A stretch of 64,000 nucleotides of DNA from Gemmatimonadota bacterium (lineage in GTDB: Bacteria; Latescibacterota; UBA2968; UBA8231). Position numbers and translations under genes: made by a program. Location: NCBI GenBank assembly GCA_028875335.1, contig JAPPEF010000327.1:1-64000 (forward strand). The letters run 5' to 3'. Shown here piece after piece: positions 1 through 9,082 of the stretch (position 1 is the first letter of the stretch; the number at the start of each line of letters is the position of its first letter). The notes below the pieces were generated by a model, which was given only the letters and a program-made list of their open reading frames with translations, ran no database searches and was not told the origin of the DNA.

Positions 1-934
1 CACCGGCCGGCTCGCCGATGATGCGGATCTGGTCAATCCAGTAATGGGCCCCTAGATCAAAGATGATGCGATTGAAGATGTCGAAGCCGGTCTGGGTTTG
101 GTGATAAGTCTGCATGCCCCAGTTGGTGACAATATCGCCGTCCACCATATTTTCGCCGCCGGAGAGTACGGCCTGCAAGTCAGTGATGAGTTCGATGTTG
201 CCGCCGCGCTCAATGATACCGAGGGAGATATTGTCGCCGATAGTGGAGACCGAAATCTCGGCTAGGCCAGCGCCCTCGACGAACTTGGACAACTCGATGC
301 GAACGATGCGGATTAGGCCCGAAGATTCCTTGAACTCGCGGACGGAGCCATCGACAAAGCCGCCGCCAATGTCGTCCGAGCCGGATGCGCTCAAGCCCAA
401 GGTGCGCTGGCGGGGATCAAGAACGAGCTCATGGCTCTCATTGAAGCCAACACCCTTGGAGAGGCCGTAGCCCAAGGTGCCTTCCACGGGCACCAGTGCG
501 TTGGTAAAGAACTTTTCGCCGCTTGACAGCAGAATGTCGAAAAATTCAAAGGGCGGCGCGGATTTGTCGAAAGTGATGACGATCTCGGAGGCCGTCACCA
601 AACGGCCCAAGTCGAGTTCGATATAGGCGTTTTCAATGCCGTCGGCCGGGTCGGGCGACCAGCTAGTCGCCGGGTCGCCATCCATGATGAGGCCCGCGTC
701 GCGGGCGTTGCTGCCAACGCTGCGGATGCCGCCGCCAAAGTGCTCGGCATTGCGCACGGCGTCGATGTTTTTGCGCACGGGCACGGGTTGGATTCGGCCG
801 GTCGCTTGTAGTTCGACGGCACCGACCGGGTGCGCCCATTCTTGCCAAGTGGAGCGGGCGTCAAACGAGATGCGCTCGCCAAAGGCGAAACTATCCAACG
901 CTATAACGAGGCATAGTGCGCGAGTGATTGTCAT
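1..934 (-). CDS. Secreted discoidin-like protein, 3' part cut by window edge
   Basis: This frame stays open from an ATG at 934 to the window edge, giving 311 codons without a stop. The N-terminus (MTITRALCLVIALDSFAFGE) looks like a signal peptide. Residues about 57-110 carry FGGGIRSVGSNARDAG, DGDPATSWSPDP and IELDLGRLV, the pattern of an F5/8-type-C (discoidin-like) domain; a second such region follows further in (FDLGAHYWIDQIRIIGEP). The same motifs occur in the protein at 4031-6376, so the two are paralogues. A FlgD-Ig-like C-terminus is expected beyond the edge by analogy. It lies 47 bases downstream of the gene at 982-2781 on the same strand and is probably co-transcribed with it. The substrate is unknown; a surface glycan is the natural guess for this fold. 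Confidence 0.8.
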   Translation of the reverse strand, partial: MTITRALCLVIALDSFAFGERISFDARSTWQEWAHPVGAVELQATGRIQPVPVRKNIDAVRNAEHFGGGIRSVGSNARDAGLIMDGDPATSWSPDPADGIENAYIELDLGRLVTASEIVITFDKSAPPFEFFDILLSSGEKFFTNALVPVEGTLGYGLSKGVGFNESHELVLDPRQRTLGLSASGSDDIGGGFVDGSVREFKESSGLIRIVRIELSKFVEGAGLAEISVSTIGDNISLGIIERGGNIELITDLQAVLSGGENMVDGDIVTNWGMQTYHQTQTGFDIFNRIIFDLGAHYWIDQIRIIGEPAG

Positions 935-981
935 AGCCGTGCTCCCTTAGTATGCCCTAGTGGGATGGACATAAGCCGCTC

Positions 982-2781
982 TCAGTACGCCAGCCCTATC
1001 AGCAGTGATCGGTCTTCAGAGCCAGTATCCGTATCAATGGAAAGCCGCAGAATGTAGAGCCCGGGTGGCACAATAGAACCGCTCTCGTCTAAGCCATTCC
1101 AAGTTACTTGCTGTGGCCCATTGAGCGCGCCGCTTTTTTGTAAGTGCCGGATTGGGCGGCCCGCGAGATCATACACAATTAGGTCGGCGGGCACCTGAGA
1201 GAGGGCACGCAGCAAGATATAGGACAACTGTAGCTGGTCGTTAACCCCATCGCCGTTGGGACTGAATACCGGAGGATCAGCCTTCAGTTCGAGGACGAGC
1301 TCTTGGCGCAATGCGCCTTGGATAGATAGGCGATCGGCTTGGGCTTCGGGGGTGGCGTCTCCGGCCACCACGTCTTGACCGAGCTCTCCGGTCTGACTGT
1401 CGAAGACCTTGGCGAAAAAAGTGGTGCCATAGACGGTTACCATGGCCTCGAAACGGATGCGCAAAAGCTGCCCCGACTCGGTCACTCGGTCGTCGCTCAG
1501 TTGGATGGCCAGCCTGCTCTCGTCCTCTGCGTCCTCCTCTGTAAAGGCCACGGACACCCCATCTAACTCGACGCTATTGACCGTCGCCTTGAAAGGCGTG
1601 CGGATTTCCACGCGGTCGAATCCGTCGTTGGCATCACCGAAAGTCGAGCGAATGTAGTAGTCGAAGGTATTGCTCTCGCCGAGAGTGACCGTCGCTGGAG
1701 TAACTTCGGCTGTCAGCTCTTCGGCCAGCGTTGGGATCGAGTAGTCAAAGGAGAGCGAATCGACAAAGGCCGACTGGCGCGCGTCCTCGGACGAAAACAA
1801 CAGGCGGAACTGGACGTAGCGGCGATTGCCTGGAGATAGTAGATCGCCAAAGAAGTCCTCGTATGGTGCCGACCAAGGGCTCCACTCGTCGATGTTGTCG
1901 ATGATCGCGCCCTTGTCGGACGAGGTCAGATCGTCGTACTCGTCGGCCGCCTCGGGTGAGCCGATTGGTAGGATGGGCTCTTCCTGTCGATCCTCTCCCT
2001 CAAAGATATCGGTTTTGCGATAGTAAATTTTGGGGTCGGACACCGTGCCCGTGCGCGTCTGCAACACCACGTTAGTCAAGGGATCGGAGCGCGTCTGCAA
2101 GCGGAGTTGGCCAAAGTTGGCCGCCTCGCCGAGGTCGATGACTTCGGAGAGGTAACTGCCAGTGGGGGCGAAGCCGTCGCCAAAGACCTCGACCTCCTCG
2201 ATGATGAACTCTTGGCCCGAGCGGCTAATTAGGCGGATGAAGCGCACAAACTGGAGGGGTATATGAGCGTCAATATCCGATTCGCCCTGTTCGAGATTGG
2301 CGCTGACTTGGTTGATGAAAGCGATCGGCAGGTCTTCGCGCAGTTGCGCGGGGTTGCCGTCGTGAACAAAAAGCTCATAGGCGCGGAGAAAGATGTCGGG
2401 GTTGCCCTGAAAGCGAATGCGGTTGATCGGCAGGATCGCGCCTAAGTCGATGACCATGGAGGTGCCATCGGGGCGTCGCTCGCGGGTGACGCGCCAGAAG
2501 GTCTCGGCATTGCCGTCGGTGAGCAGGCCGGTCAGGTTCTCGCGCGACTGCGGTGAAGAGATGTTGCCACCCCGCCGCGTCAGGGTGAGGTTTTCGACGG
2601 CATTGGTGGTCGAGTCCACCACGGCCGGGAGCAGGGCAGATGCATCGGTGGTGAGGCCGGTCAGTTCGCCGACATCGTCCCATGCAAAGCCAGAGCCTCC
2701 CGCGGTCCACACGTCCACGGCGCTAGCCGCCCTAGCGCCCAACAGAATGCAGATCAACAGCCTAAATCGCCATTTGAACAT
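982..2781 (-). CDS. Secreted discoidin-like protein with C-terminal FlgD-Ig-like domain
   Basis: A 599-residue exported protein. Residues 1-21 (MFKWRFRLLICILLGARAAS) form a signal peptide. Residues about 70-200 hold a discoidin-like domain (LTGLLTDGNAETFWRV, then MVIDLGAILPINRIRFQGNP). The last 90 residues contain FSPNGDGVNDQLQLSY, VYDLAGRPIRHLQ and a GLYILRLS strand, a FlgD-Ig/CHU_C-like module. In FCB bacteria such modules end surface proteins and often act in outer-membrane sorting. The gene sits between a terminator at 2810-2850 and the paralogous partial gene at the window edge. Nothing catalytic is visible; a structural or glycan-binding surface role is inferred. Confidence 0.85.
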   Translation of the reverse strand: MFKWRFRLLICILLGARAASAVDVWTAGGSGFAWDDVGELTGLTTDASALLPAVVDSTTNAVENLTLTRRGGNISSPQSRENLTGLLTDGNAETFWRVTRERRPDGTSMVIDLGAILPINRIRFQGNPDIFLRAYELFVHDGNPAQLREDLPIAFINQVSANLEQGESDIDAHIPLQFVRFIRLISRSGQEFIIEEVEVFGDGFAPTGSYLSEVIDLGEAANFGQLRLQTRSDPLTNVVLQTRTGTVSDPKIYYRKTDIFEGEDRQEEPILPIGSPEAADEYDDLTSSDKGAIIDNIDEWSPWSAPYEDFFGDLLSPGNRRYVQFRLLFSSEDARQSAFVDSLSFDYSIPTLAEELTAEVTPATVTLGESNTFDYYIRSTFGDANDGFDRVEIRTPFKATVNSVELDGVSVAFTEEDAEDESRLAIQLSDDRVTESGQLLRIRFEAMVTVYGTTFFAKVFDSQTGELGQDVVAGDATPEAQADRLSIQGALRQELVLELKADPPVFSPNGDGVNDQLQLSYILLRALSQVPADLIVYDLAGRPIRHLQKSGALNGPQQVTWNGLDESGSIVPPGLYILRLSIDTDTGSEDRSLLIGLAY

Positions 2782-2809
2782 AGCGTGCGTTGCCTCTCAT
2801 CCCCATAAA

Positions 2810-2850
2810 CAAAAAAAAATAAGGGGAGGGGAATCGATTCCCCTCCCCTT
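2810..2850 (-). terminator. Rho-independent terminator with perfect 30-nt palindrome
   Basis: Positions 2821-2850 form a perfect inverted repeat, 15 bases each side with no spacer (arm AAGGGGAGGGGAATC). On the minus strand it is followed directly by a run of T (an A run at 2811-2819 on the plus strand). It lies 36 bases past the stop of the gene at 2887-3798 and before the next minus-strand gene, so it ends that transcript. Confidence 0.9.
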
Positions 2851-2886
2851 GTGAACTTACTTAAGACGAAGTCTGTAAATTTTGGT

Positions 2887-3798
2887 TTAGAGTTCTTCGC
2901 CTACCAGCGACTTGATTTGGCCCCAAGAGCTTTCCTCAACCGACGTGTCTACAGCTTCAATCGGCGTCAGGAAGATGTCGGGCATGCCGCCGCTGTTCAT
3001 AAACTGCTCGGCCATGCTGTACTGGGCCTGCCACCAGAAACCGTTCTCGCAGCAGTCCTCAGCCATTGGATCGTTGCCGTTGGCGTTGAGACCTTCGTCG
3101 GCGTCGTCAACCGAGATCGACATACCGATGGTCTGCTCGGCCGCGAGCGTCCACACCGTGCTGGCGTCCGGGCCGCCGCTGATCGAGATCGGGTCCATCA
3201 GCTCGGCGCTGAACTCGTAGTAGTACTCTTGGCCTTGGTTGACGTGACCGGCATCGACGAAGTCGGTGTGGGTCCACCAGAAATTCAGGGCATCCTGCTC
3301 GAAGTTACCCAGCGCCCCGTTGTACATCTGAACGCGCGAGAACTGCTCGGAGAAGCTCAGGCACATCTGGTAGGCCGGCTGCAAGTCTTGGTCGTTGGGT
3401 GCCGAGTACGGGCCGCCGCCTTGGTTGTCGGGATCAAAATGCACTTCGCAGTTGTCATCGCGGAAGGTGCAGGTGGGGTTCTTATCGACGATCAGGAAGT
3501 CGTCGTGGACGTGAACCATGGCGTGAATGCGGTTGTTGGCATCGCTCCAGCCAATGATCAGGTCGATGAATAGGTCATCGGCGTCGTCGGCACCGCCGGT
3601 CAGCGGATTCATGTCCTCAATGGTGACCTCAAAGCTGCGATCAACCCAGGCCCAGTCGGAATTGTCGCCATCGATGGTGGGCAGGGCGTTACTGGGGATA
3701 CCCACGGCGAAAAAGAGCGGTACTTCAGCCGGCTCCTGCGCGAAGGCAGCACCAGCGACGAGCAACATGCCTAAGGTTAAAGTTAGGACTTTGCGCAT
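2887..3798 (-). CDS. Secreted CBM9-like protein (paralogue of 12472-13389)
   Basis: The start at 3798 (MRKVLTLTLGMLLVAGAAFA) is preferred over an upstream in-frame codon because GAGGAGG lies just before it and a clean signal peptide follows; the product is 303 residues. After cleavage the protein reads VGIPSNALPTIDGDNSDWAW, the opening typical of CBM9-like or related sugar-binding beta-sandwich domains. A later stretch (FDPDNQGGGPYSAPNDQD) is almost identical in its paralogue. Cysteines in TCRDDNC-like and EDCCENG contexts are shared by both, suggesting disulphides. The gene is monocistronic, with its own long leader and a strong terminator, which points to high expression. An abundant surface or periplasmic carbohydrate-binding protein is inferred; the ligand is unknown. 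Confidence 0.8.
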   Translation of the reverse strand: MRKVLTLTLGMLLVAGAAFAQEPAEVPLFFAVGIPSNALPTIDGDNSDWAWVDRSFEVTIEDMNPLTGGADDADDLFIDLIIGWSDANNRIHAMVHVHDDFLIVDKNPTCTFRDDNCEVHFDPDNQGGGPYSAPNDQDLQPAYQMCLSFSEQFSRVQMYNGALGNFEQDALNFWWTHTDFVDAGHVNQGQEYYYEFSAELMDPISISGGPDASTVWTLAAEQTIGMSISVDDADEGLNANGNDPMAEDCCENGFWWQAQYSMAEQFMNSGGMPDIFLTPIEAVDTSVEESSWGQIKSLVGEEL

Positions 3799-3997
3799 TA
3801 TTGAATCCTCCTCGATAGTGATTATGTATGTGAAAAGGGAAGAGAATAGGCCCGCCACAGGGTTTCAGCGGGCGGGATTACGAAGCTGCTTAAAAGTGCA
3901 TCAGTTGGTACTTCGTACCTCCTTTCCTCGGCGATTTTTCGGGAATTTTCCCCCCATAATAGTTGGGTAAACAAATAAATATGTGCTTATCTGTCAA
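3799..3997 (-). promoter_or_regulatory. Long 5' leader with stem-loop and candidate -35 box
   Basis: Upstream of the gene at 2887-3798, read on the minus strand, there is a perfect TTGACA hexamer (3992-3997) followed by AT-rich sequence, then the motif GAAAGGAGGTA (3916-3926), then a GC-rich hairpin with six-base arms GCCCGC/GCGGGC (3850-3873), then a GAGGAGG ribosome site. The -10 box is not clear. The GAAAGGAGGTA motif recurs in the leader of the paralogue at 12472. Confidence 0.5.
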
Positions 3998-4030
3998 GAT
4001 TTTTTTACCCGCGAATCTCGAGTCTTCTAT

Positions 4031-6376
4031 CTAGTAGGCTACGGAAATAAGCGCTTGTACTTTCTCGTCGCCGGCATCGCCCTCGACGAGAACTTCGAGC
4101 ATGTACAGGCCTGGGGCGACCCGGTCACCGTGGCTGTCGCGACCGTCCCAAGCCAGCTTGTATTGGCCAGCGCGGCTGTCTTCGCTGCGGTCGTACACCG
4201 GGCGGCCAGCAAGGTCGTACAGGCGCAATCGCAGGGGGCGTGGCGCTAGCACATTGACCAGCGCGATCTCCAACGCCAGTTCGTCGTTGATCCTGTCGCC
4301 ATTGGGGGTAATCGCCTTGGACGAGAAGGACATGTTGGCGAGTAATTCCCGAGAGATCGGCAAGCTGACGATGTTGGTGTTGCTCTCGACCAAATCGGTG
4401 GCATCGCCCGGGTCCACGCGCTGTCGCACGCTCTCGTCTTGGCGGCTGTCCTGCAAAAAGACGTCGAAGCGCGTCGATTGCCGGAATACGGAGGATTCAA
4501 ACTTCAGTTCGATGAGTTGGTCGGTGCGGATGCGGTTGGGCAGATGGACTAGGAAACCACTTGCAGTGGTATCCATCTGTGCGTCGAGCGCGGTGCCATT
4601 GTGAGCGACGCTAGTAAATTGCACCGGTGTGTCCGACTCCACGGCGAGGCGGTCGAATCCGCTGGCGTTTTCGGGCCGCAAGTAGTAGGTAAACTCCGTC
4701 AGTACTCCCGGTAGGGCCTGCTGAGGAAAAATTTCGCCGAGTACGCGGCCGGCGAGCGGTTGGGTGAAATTGATGGCCAAATGGTCGATAGAAGCGCCCA
4801 CGGCCGGCGAATCCGAAGTCATGCGCACGTCGATTTCGAGGTAACGACGCGGTGAGGGCGAAAGAAACGCCTCGCCCGAAAAGCTGTAAATGCGGCTCCA
4901 CGCACTCCAATCGCCGCCCGCGGCAAGAGTGGTGTCAATGGGGCCTTTGAAACTGGGAATGAGCTTGTTGTACTTCCGCTCGGTGACTTCCTTGCCATTC
5001 TTGTCGTAGTATGTGTAGGTCTCCAAGACTTCGTTGCCGGTGCGGGTGCGAATCTCAATGCGCGTACCGGGCGGCTCGTCTCCACTCCACTCCACGGAGT
5101 TGAGGTTTTTGCCGGCACCTAAGTCGATCAGAGGGGAGCGGAAATCGACCTCCGACGGGAACCCCTCGCCGAAAATCTGAATCTCGTCGGTGGTCCCACC
5201 AGCTCCGCAGCCCGGGATCGTGCTGGCACCGCCCACCTCGCCGAGCCGCTGCAAGGAATAGCAACTGGTGTCCCAGTACTTCCAGAAGATGCGGACAAAG
5301 CGCGTCGGCAGCAGGTCGAAGTTGTGATCGACTAGGCCCTTGGAGGTCTGACTGCCAGGCGAGGCACCGGAAAAGTGCTTGGTCCACAGGCGAGTGCCGT
5401 CGGGCGAAAGCGAGCCGTCTGAGGTCATAAACTCGTAGAAGCGAAAGCCCCAGCGCCGGCGGTGAACGTAGTGGTTGGTGGTAATGCCGCCACCAAAGCC
5501 GGAGCGTACGACCACGCCGCCGATGATCCGCGTTTGATCGACCCAATAGACTGCGCCTAAGTCGAGGACCATGTGGGCGAGGATGTCGGTGAGGCCCCTA
5601 GAGGCTGTGCCAGCACGCCAGCGCTCGTACAAATCGCCGTCAAAGAGCGCTCTCGCTTTGCCGAGAGGCTGCGATTCGTTGCTAGCGAGATTAATGTTGA
5701 TATCGACCGACCCGCCTCGCTCCAACAGCCCGAGAGCGATGTTGTCGCCGATGGTCTCGACCTCGACCTCGACGAGGCGGGCATCGGGCACTAGGAGCAG
5801 TGGTTCAAAGCGGATGAATTGGATTGGCTCTTCGTCGATTTGTTTTATTTGGTACGTCACTCGATGGTCGGTGTTTTCCTTGATACGCCCTTTGACGCGA
5901 TAGACTATAGAGCCTTCGATAGGCGCGGCGATAAAGTCGGTTTCCGGCTCGCCGGTCGAAAGCAGGAGGTCGAAAAGTTCAAAGGGTGGAGCCTCCGCAT
6001 CGAATACTAAAGTGACGCTTTTAGCCGAGACTGCGCGGCCCAAGTCAATCTCGATAAACCACTCGTCTGGATCGGTCTCTGGATCGGGTGCCCAGCCGGT
6101 CGCTGGATTGCCGTCAATGGTCAAACGAGCGGTGCTGAGGTTGGAGCCCGCGTTGCGGATGCCGCCGCCGAATTCGCCCAAATCGCGCACGGCGTCGATC
6201 CCCTTCTCGATTTTTGTGAGTTGGATCTCACCGGACGGGGTCAATTCCACCGCGCCCAAAGGCAAATTATCCCATTGCCGCCAGTCGCGTGCCGAGTCGT
6301 AGCGTAGCTGGTCGGCTGCTAGCGAATAGCCACTGCCCAAGATCAAGACGGCGGCGAGGGTCATGCGAAAACTCAT
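4031..6376 (-). CDS. Secreted multi-domain discoidin-like protein with FlgD-Ig-like C-terminus
   Basis: A 781-residue exported protein with signal peptide MSFRMTLAAVLILGSGYSLA. Residues about 60-110 contain FGGGIRNAGSNLSTARL and DGNPATGWAPDPETDPDEW followed by IEIDLGRAVSAKSVTLVFD, a discoidin-like fold; a second such region (residues about 215-330) includes FDGDLYERWRAG and MVLDLGAVYWVDQTRIIGG. The C-terminal 95 residues hold AITPNGDRINDELAL, LYDLAGRPVYDRS and GLYMLEVLVE, closely matching the end of the protein at 982-2781. Divergent from the FGE-like gene at 6567. It is probably displayed on the cell surface; its ligand is unknown. Confidence 0.85.
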   Translation of the reverse strand: MSFRMTLAAVLILGSGYSLAADQLRYDSARDWRQWDNLPLGAVELTPSGEIQLTKIEKGIDAVRDLGEFGGGIRNAGSNLSTARLTIDGNPATGWAPDPETDPDEWFIEIDLGRAVSAKSVTLVFDAEAPPFELFDLLLSTGEPETDFIAAPIEGSIVYRVKGRIKENTDHRVTYQIKQIDEEPIQFIRFEPLLLVPDARLVEVEVETIGDNIALGLLERGGSVDININLASNESQPLGKARALFDGDLYERWRAGTASRGLTDILAHMVLDLGAVYWVDQTRIIGGVVVRSGFGGGITTNHYVHRRRWGFRFYEFMTSDGSLSPDGTRLWTKHFSGASPGSQTSKGLVDHNFDLLPTRFVRIFWKYWDTSCYSLQRLGEVGGASTIPGCGAGGTTDEIQIFGEGFPSEVDFRSPLIDLGAGKNLNSVEWSGDEPPGTRIEIRTRTGNEVLETYTYYDKNGKEVTERKYNKLIPSFKGPIDTTLAAGGDWSAWSRIYSFSGEAFLSPSPRRYLEIDVRMTSDSPAVGASIDHLAINFTQPLAGRVLGEIFPQQALPGVLTEFTYYLRPENASGFDRLAVESDTPVQFTSVAHNGTALDAQMDTTASGFLVHLPNRIRTDQLIELKFESSVFRQSTRFDVFLQDSRQDESVRQRVDPGDATDLVESNTNIVSLPISRELLANMSFSSKAITPNGDRINDELALEIALVNVLAPRPLRLRLYDLAGRPVYDRSEDSRAGQYKLAWDGRDSHGDRVAPGLYMLEVLVEGDAGDEKVQALISVAY

Positions 6377-6566
6377 AAATGCCTTCCTTCACGCATGTAT
6401 CGCAGAGGATGAACGTCCCAATAGCTTATTCCTTATTTTAATTAAAAATACCCGCGTCGCGGAACAAGGCAAATGGATTGGCCGCGGGCTGGAGCGGAAC
6501 TTCCGCTCTGTTTGTATCTTACTTGCCAACAACCCGAATCAACTCCTTGCTGGAGAATGAGCCAAT

Positions 6567-7478
6567 ATGATAGGTCGAATTGCCCTCTGCGCGCTGATTG
6601 CCCTGCCGGTCTGCGCCCAGCACGAGAAAATCGAGCGGACGGTCAACCTGCCCACGGGTTGGCCTACCACCATGGTCCTAGTGCCGGCCGGGTTTTTCCC
6701 CCGGGGCATGGAAGGCGAAGCTTTTGACGAGCAGCCCGTGCGCGAGATTTACCTCGACGCGTACCTGATCGACAAATACGAGGTCACGGTGGCGCAATGG
6801 GGAGAGTACCAGCGCGACACGGGCGCGCTGATCCCAGAGTGGACCCTACAGAATACGGCTGCGCGGCAAAATCACCCCATTACGCTGGTGACGTGGCACG
6901 ACGCCGCGGCTTTCTGCCAGTGGGCTGGCAAGCGATTGCCCACGGAAGCTGAGTGGGAGCGCGCCGCGCGCTGCGATGACGGCCGCAAGTATCCTTGGGG
7001 CGACGGCCTCGATGCCTTTCGCGCCAATTACTTCCAAAGTGACGATCCGTTTGAGCGCGGCTTTGGGGCCATCCTCAGCACCAACCCGGTCGGCTTTTTC
7101 GACGGTTCCAACAGGGACGGCTACCAAACGCGAGACGGCTCCAGTCCCTTTGGGGCCTACGACATGGTGGGCAATGTCTTCGAGTGGACCAACGACTGGT
7201 ACCATCCGAGCTACTACGTTTTTGGTCCAGACGTCAATCCCGCGGGGCCGGACAGCACGGGGGTTAAGGCCGTGCGCGGTGGCTCGTACGCGGTTGACGC
7301 CAGCCACGTGCGGCCCTCGTACCGAGCGCGAGACGCCCCGAACTTCAAAGGTCCGGACGTGGGATTTCGCTGCGCCGCTAGCGCCAAGATGGGCACGGGT
7401 ACGGTGCTGCGCCGCAAGACGTGGGGCGAGATAAAAAACTCCTCGCTACTCTGGCTCAAAGGGGGGAACGATGAATAA
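6567..7478 (+). CDS. Exported FGE-like (sulfatase-modifying-factor fold) protein
   Basis: A 303-residue protein with a short signal peptide (MIGRIALCALIALPVCA). The rest is a formylglycine-generating-enzyme-type domain: FDEQPVREIYLDAYLIDKYE, VTWHDAAAFCQWAGKRLPTE, WERAARC, YPWGD, GNVFEWTNDWY, AVRGGSYAVD and VGFRCA. The stretch where true FGEs carry their two copper-binding cysteines reads HVRPSYRARDAPNF with no cysteine, so an FGE reaction on sulfatases is unlikely. Such domains without cysteines are common as C-type-lectin-like binding or accessory modules. It overlaps the di-heme peroxidase gene by eight bases (ATGAATAA) and is clearly co-translated with it. Confidence 0.85.
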   Translation: MIGRIALCALIALPVCAQHEKIERTVNLPTGWPTTMVLVPAGFFPRGMEGEAFDEQPVREIYLDAYLIDKYEVTVAQWGEYQRDTGALIPEWTLQNTAARQNHPITLVTWHDAAAFCQWAGKRLPTEAEWERAARCDDGRKYPWGDGLDAFRANYFQSDDPFERGFGAILSTNPVGFFDGSNRDGYQTRDGSSPFGAYDMVGNVFEWTNDWYHPSYYVFGPDVNPAGPDSTGVKAVRGGSYAVDASHVRPSYRARDAPNFKGPDVGFRCAASAKMGTGTVLRRKTWGEIKNSSLLWLKGGNDE

Positions 7479-9081
7479 ACAGAGGCCTATAGCAGTCGTC
7501 GTTGCGCTAGCCCTGTTCGCCAGTGCCGCAAGCGCACCAGGGCAGGAAGACGACTTGCGGCAGCGCTTCGGTCTCCAGCCGCTGCCGCCGCTGCCCTATC
7601 CAGAGAACAATCCCTATAATCTCGACCGCGTCGAGTTGGGACGCCTGCTGTTCTTTGACCCCATCCTCAGCGGCGAGAAGGACACGGCCTGCGGCACCTG
7701 CCACCTGCCGACCTTTGGCATGGCCGACGGGCTACCACTCGCGATAGGTGTCGGAGGTAAGGGTTTGGGACCGGAGCGGGTGACGGGGCGTTCGGCGGTC
7801 ACCGGCGACACCGTGATTACCGAGCCGCGGCACACCATGACTCTCTTTAACGTCGGGTACAACGGCGACGAATCCGGGCTGCCCTCGACCAAAGGCTTCA
7901 TGTTGTGGGACGGCAAGGACCGCGGCTTGGAGGCCCAAGCACTGCGGCCGCTCATCGTGCGGGTGGAGCTACGCGGCGATGCCTATGAGCGCGAGATGGC
8001 CGTCGATAGCGTGCTAACGCGGCTGCGGGGGATTCCCGAATACGTTGCGCTCTTTGAGCAAGCCTTCCCAGCCGAAGCCGACTCTGTGACCCGACAGTTG
8101 CCGCGCCTCGGCTGCGCGCACGACCCGACGCCCTTGCAGTCGATCATTACGCGTTCGACCTTCGGCCGGGCTATTGCCGCGTTTGAGCGCGAGCAAAACA
8201 CGGTCAACACCGCGTATGATCGCTACGTGGCGGGCGACGACGAGGCCCTGACGCTGGCACAAAAGCGCGGGCTCGAACTCTTTCACACCAAGGCGCGCTG
8301 CGTCAACTGCCACAGTGGCCCGCTGTTTACGGATTCGAGCTTTCGCGCCCAAGGCGTCGAGCAGATTGGGCCGGGTCGGGCCTCGGCTACGACCAACACT
8401 GGCACCCCGCGTCCGACGGGGAAAGACGAAGGCCGCTTTCTCAATACGGGCAACCGCAGTGACATCGGTGCTTTCCGCGTGGTGGGTTTGCGCCAAATTG
8501 TGCAGACGGCCCCCTACATGCACGACGGCGCTCTTGCGACACTGGAGGATGTCATCGAGTTCTACGATCGCGGTGGCGGGGACGAAGCCTCCATCCCCGC
8601 CGAGAATATCGATCCCGAATTAGTCCCCCTAGGCCTGAGCGACGAGGAGAAACAAGACCTGTTGGCCTTCATGCATGCCCTGACTGATTCGACAATAGCG
8701 GTTCACGTACCAGCGCGGGTACCCAGCGGGTTGCCGCCAGCCGGCCTCGAATTGGCCGCTGAGGCGGGCCTCGTGGTCTCGGTTCCCGCGCCGTCGGCTC
8801 GACCGGTGGCCGTGCGGGTGTTCAATTTTCCCAACCCTTTCAACGCCTCAACCTCGATCTCAGTGGCGCTGCCAGAGGCGGGTGAAGTAGATATCGAGGT
8901 GTACAATATCTTGGGGCAGGTGGTGCGGCAGCTCTTTAGGGGATACCGGCCAGCTGGCGTCTATCAGCTGACGTGGGATGGGCGCGACGAGGGTGGGCGG
9001 GAGGCCGCCAGCGGAGTATATCTCGTCTCGGCGCAGATGGGTGGCACGCGCTACCTCGCGCGGATGACCCTCGTGCGCTGA
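7471..9081 (+). CDS. Di-heme cytochrome c peroxidase (MauG/CcpA family) with C-terminal FlgD-Ig module
   Basis: A 536-residue exported protein (signal MNKQRPIAVVVALALFASAA). Two c-type heme sites are visible: CGTCH at residues 74-78 and CVNCH at about 277-281. The order and spacing match bacterial di-heme cytochrome c peroxidases, which reduce hydrogen peroxide or oxidise protein residues in the periplasm. LGRLLFFDPILSG before the first heme and APYMHDGALATLEDVIEFYD near the C-terminal heme are family signatures. Unlike classical enzymes, residues about 450-536 add a sorting-type module (FNFPNPFNASTSISVALP, VYNILGQVVRQL, ASGVYLVSAQMGG), implying surface attachment or secretion. It lies between an FGE-like gene and a CRTAC1/TPR gene in one operon. 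Confidence 0.9.
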   Translation: MNKQRPIAVVVALALFASAASAPGQEDDLRQRFGLQPLPPLPYPENNPYNLDRVELGRLLFFDPILSGEKDTACGTCHLPTFGMADGLPLAIGVGGKGLGPERVTGRSAVTGDTVITEPRHTMTLFNVGYNGDESGLPSTKGFMLWDGKDRGLEAQALRPLIVRVELRGDAYEREMAVDSVLTRLRGIPEYVALFEQAFPAEADSVTRQLPRLGCAHDPTPLQSIITRSTFGRAIAAFEREQNTVNTAYDRYVAGDDEALTLAQKRGLELFHTKARCVNCHSGPLFTDSSFRAQGVEQIGPGRASATTNTGTPRPTGKDEGRFLNTGNRSDIGAFRVVGLRQIVQTAPYMHDGALATLEDVIEFYDRGGGDEASIPAENIDPELVPLGLSDEEKQDLLAFMHALTDSTIAVHVPARVPSGLPPAGLELAAEAGLVVSVPAPSARPVAVRVFNFPNPFNASTSISVALPEAGEVDIEVYNILGQVVRQLFRGYRPAGVYQLTWDGRDEGGREAASGVYLVSAQMGGTRYLARMTLVR

Positions 9082-9082
9082 A

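Noticed and set aside
2851..3573. Long plus-strand frame opposite the CBM9-like gene
   Set aside because: It is antisense to a clear secreted protein and arises from codon bias of the real gene.
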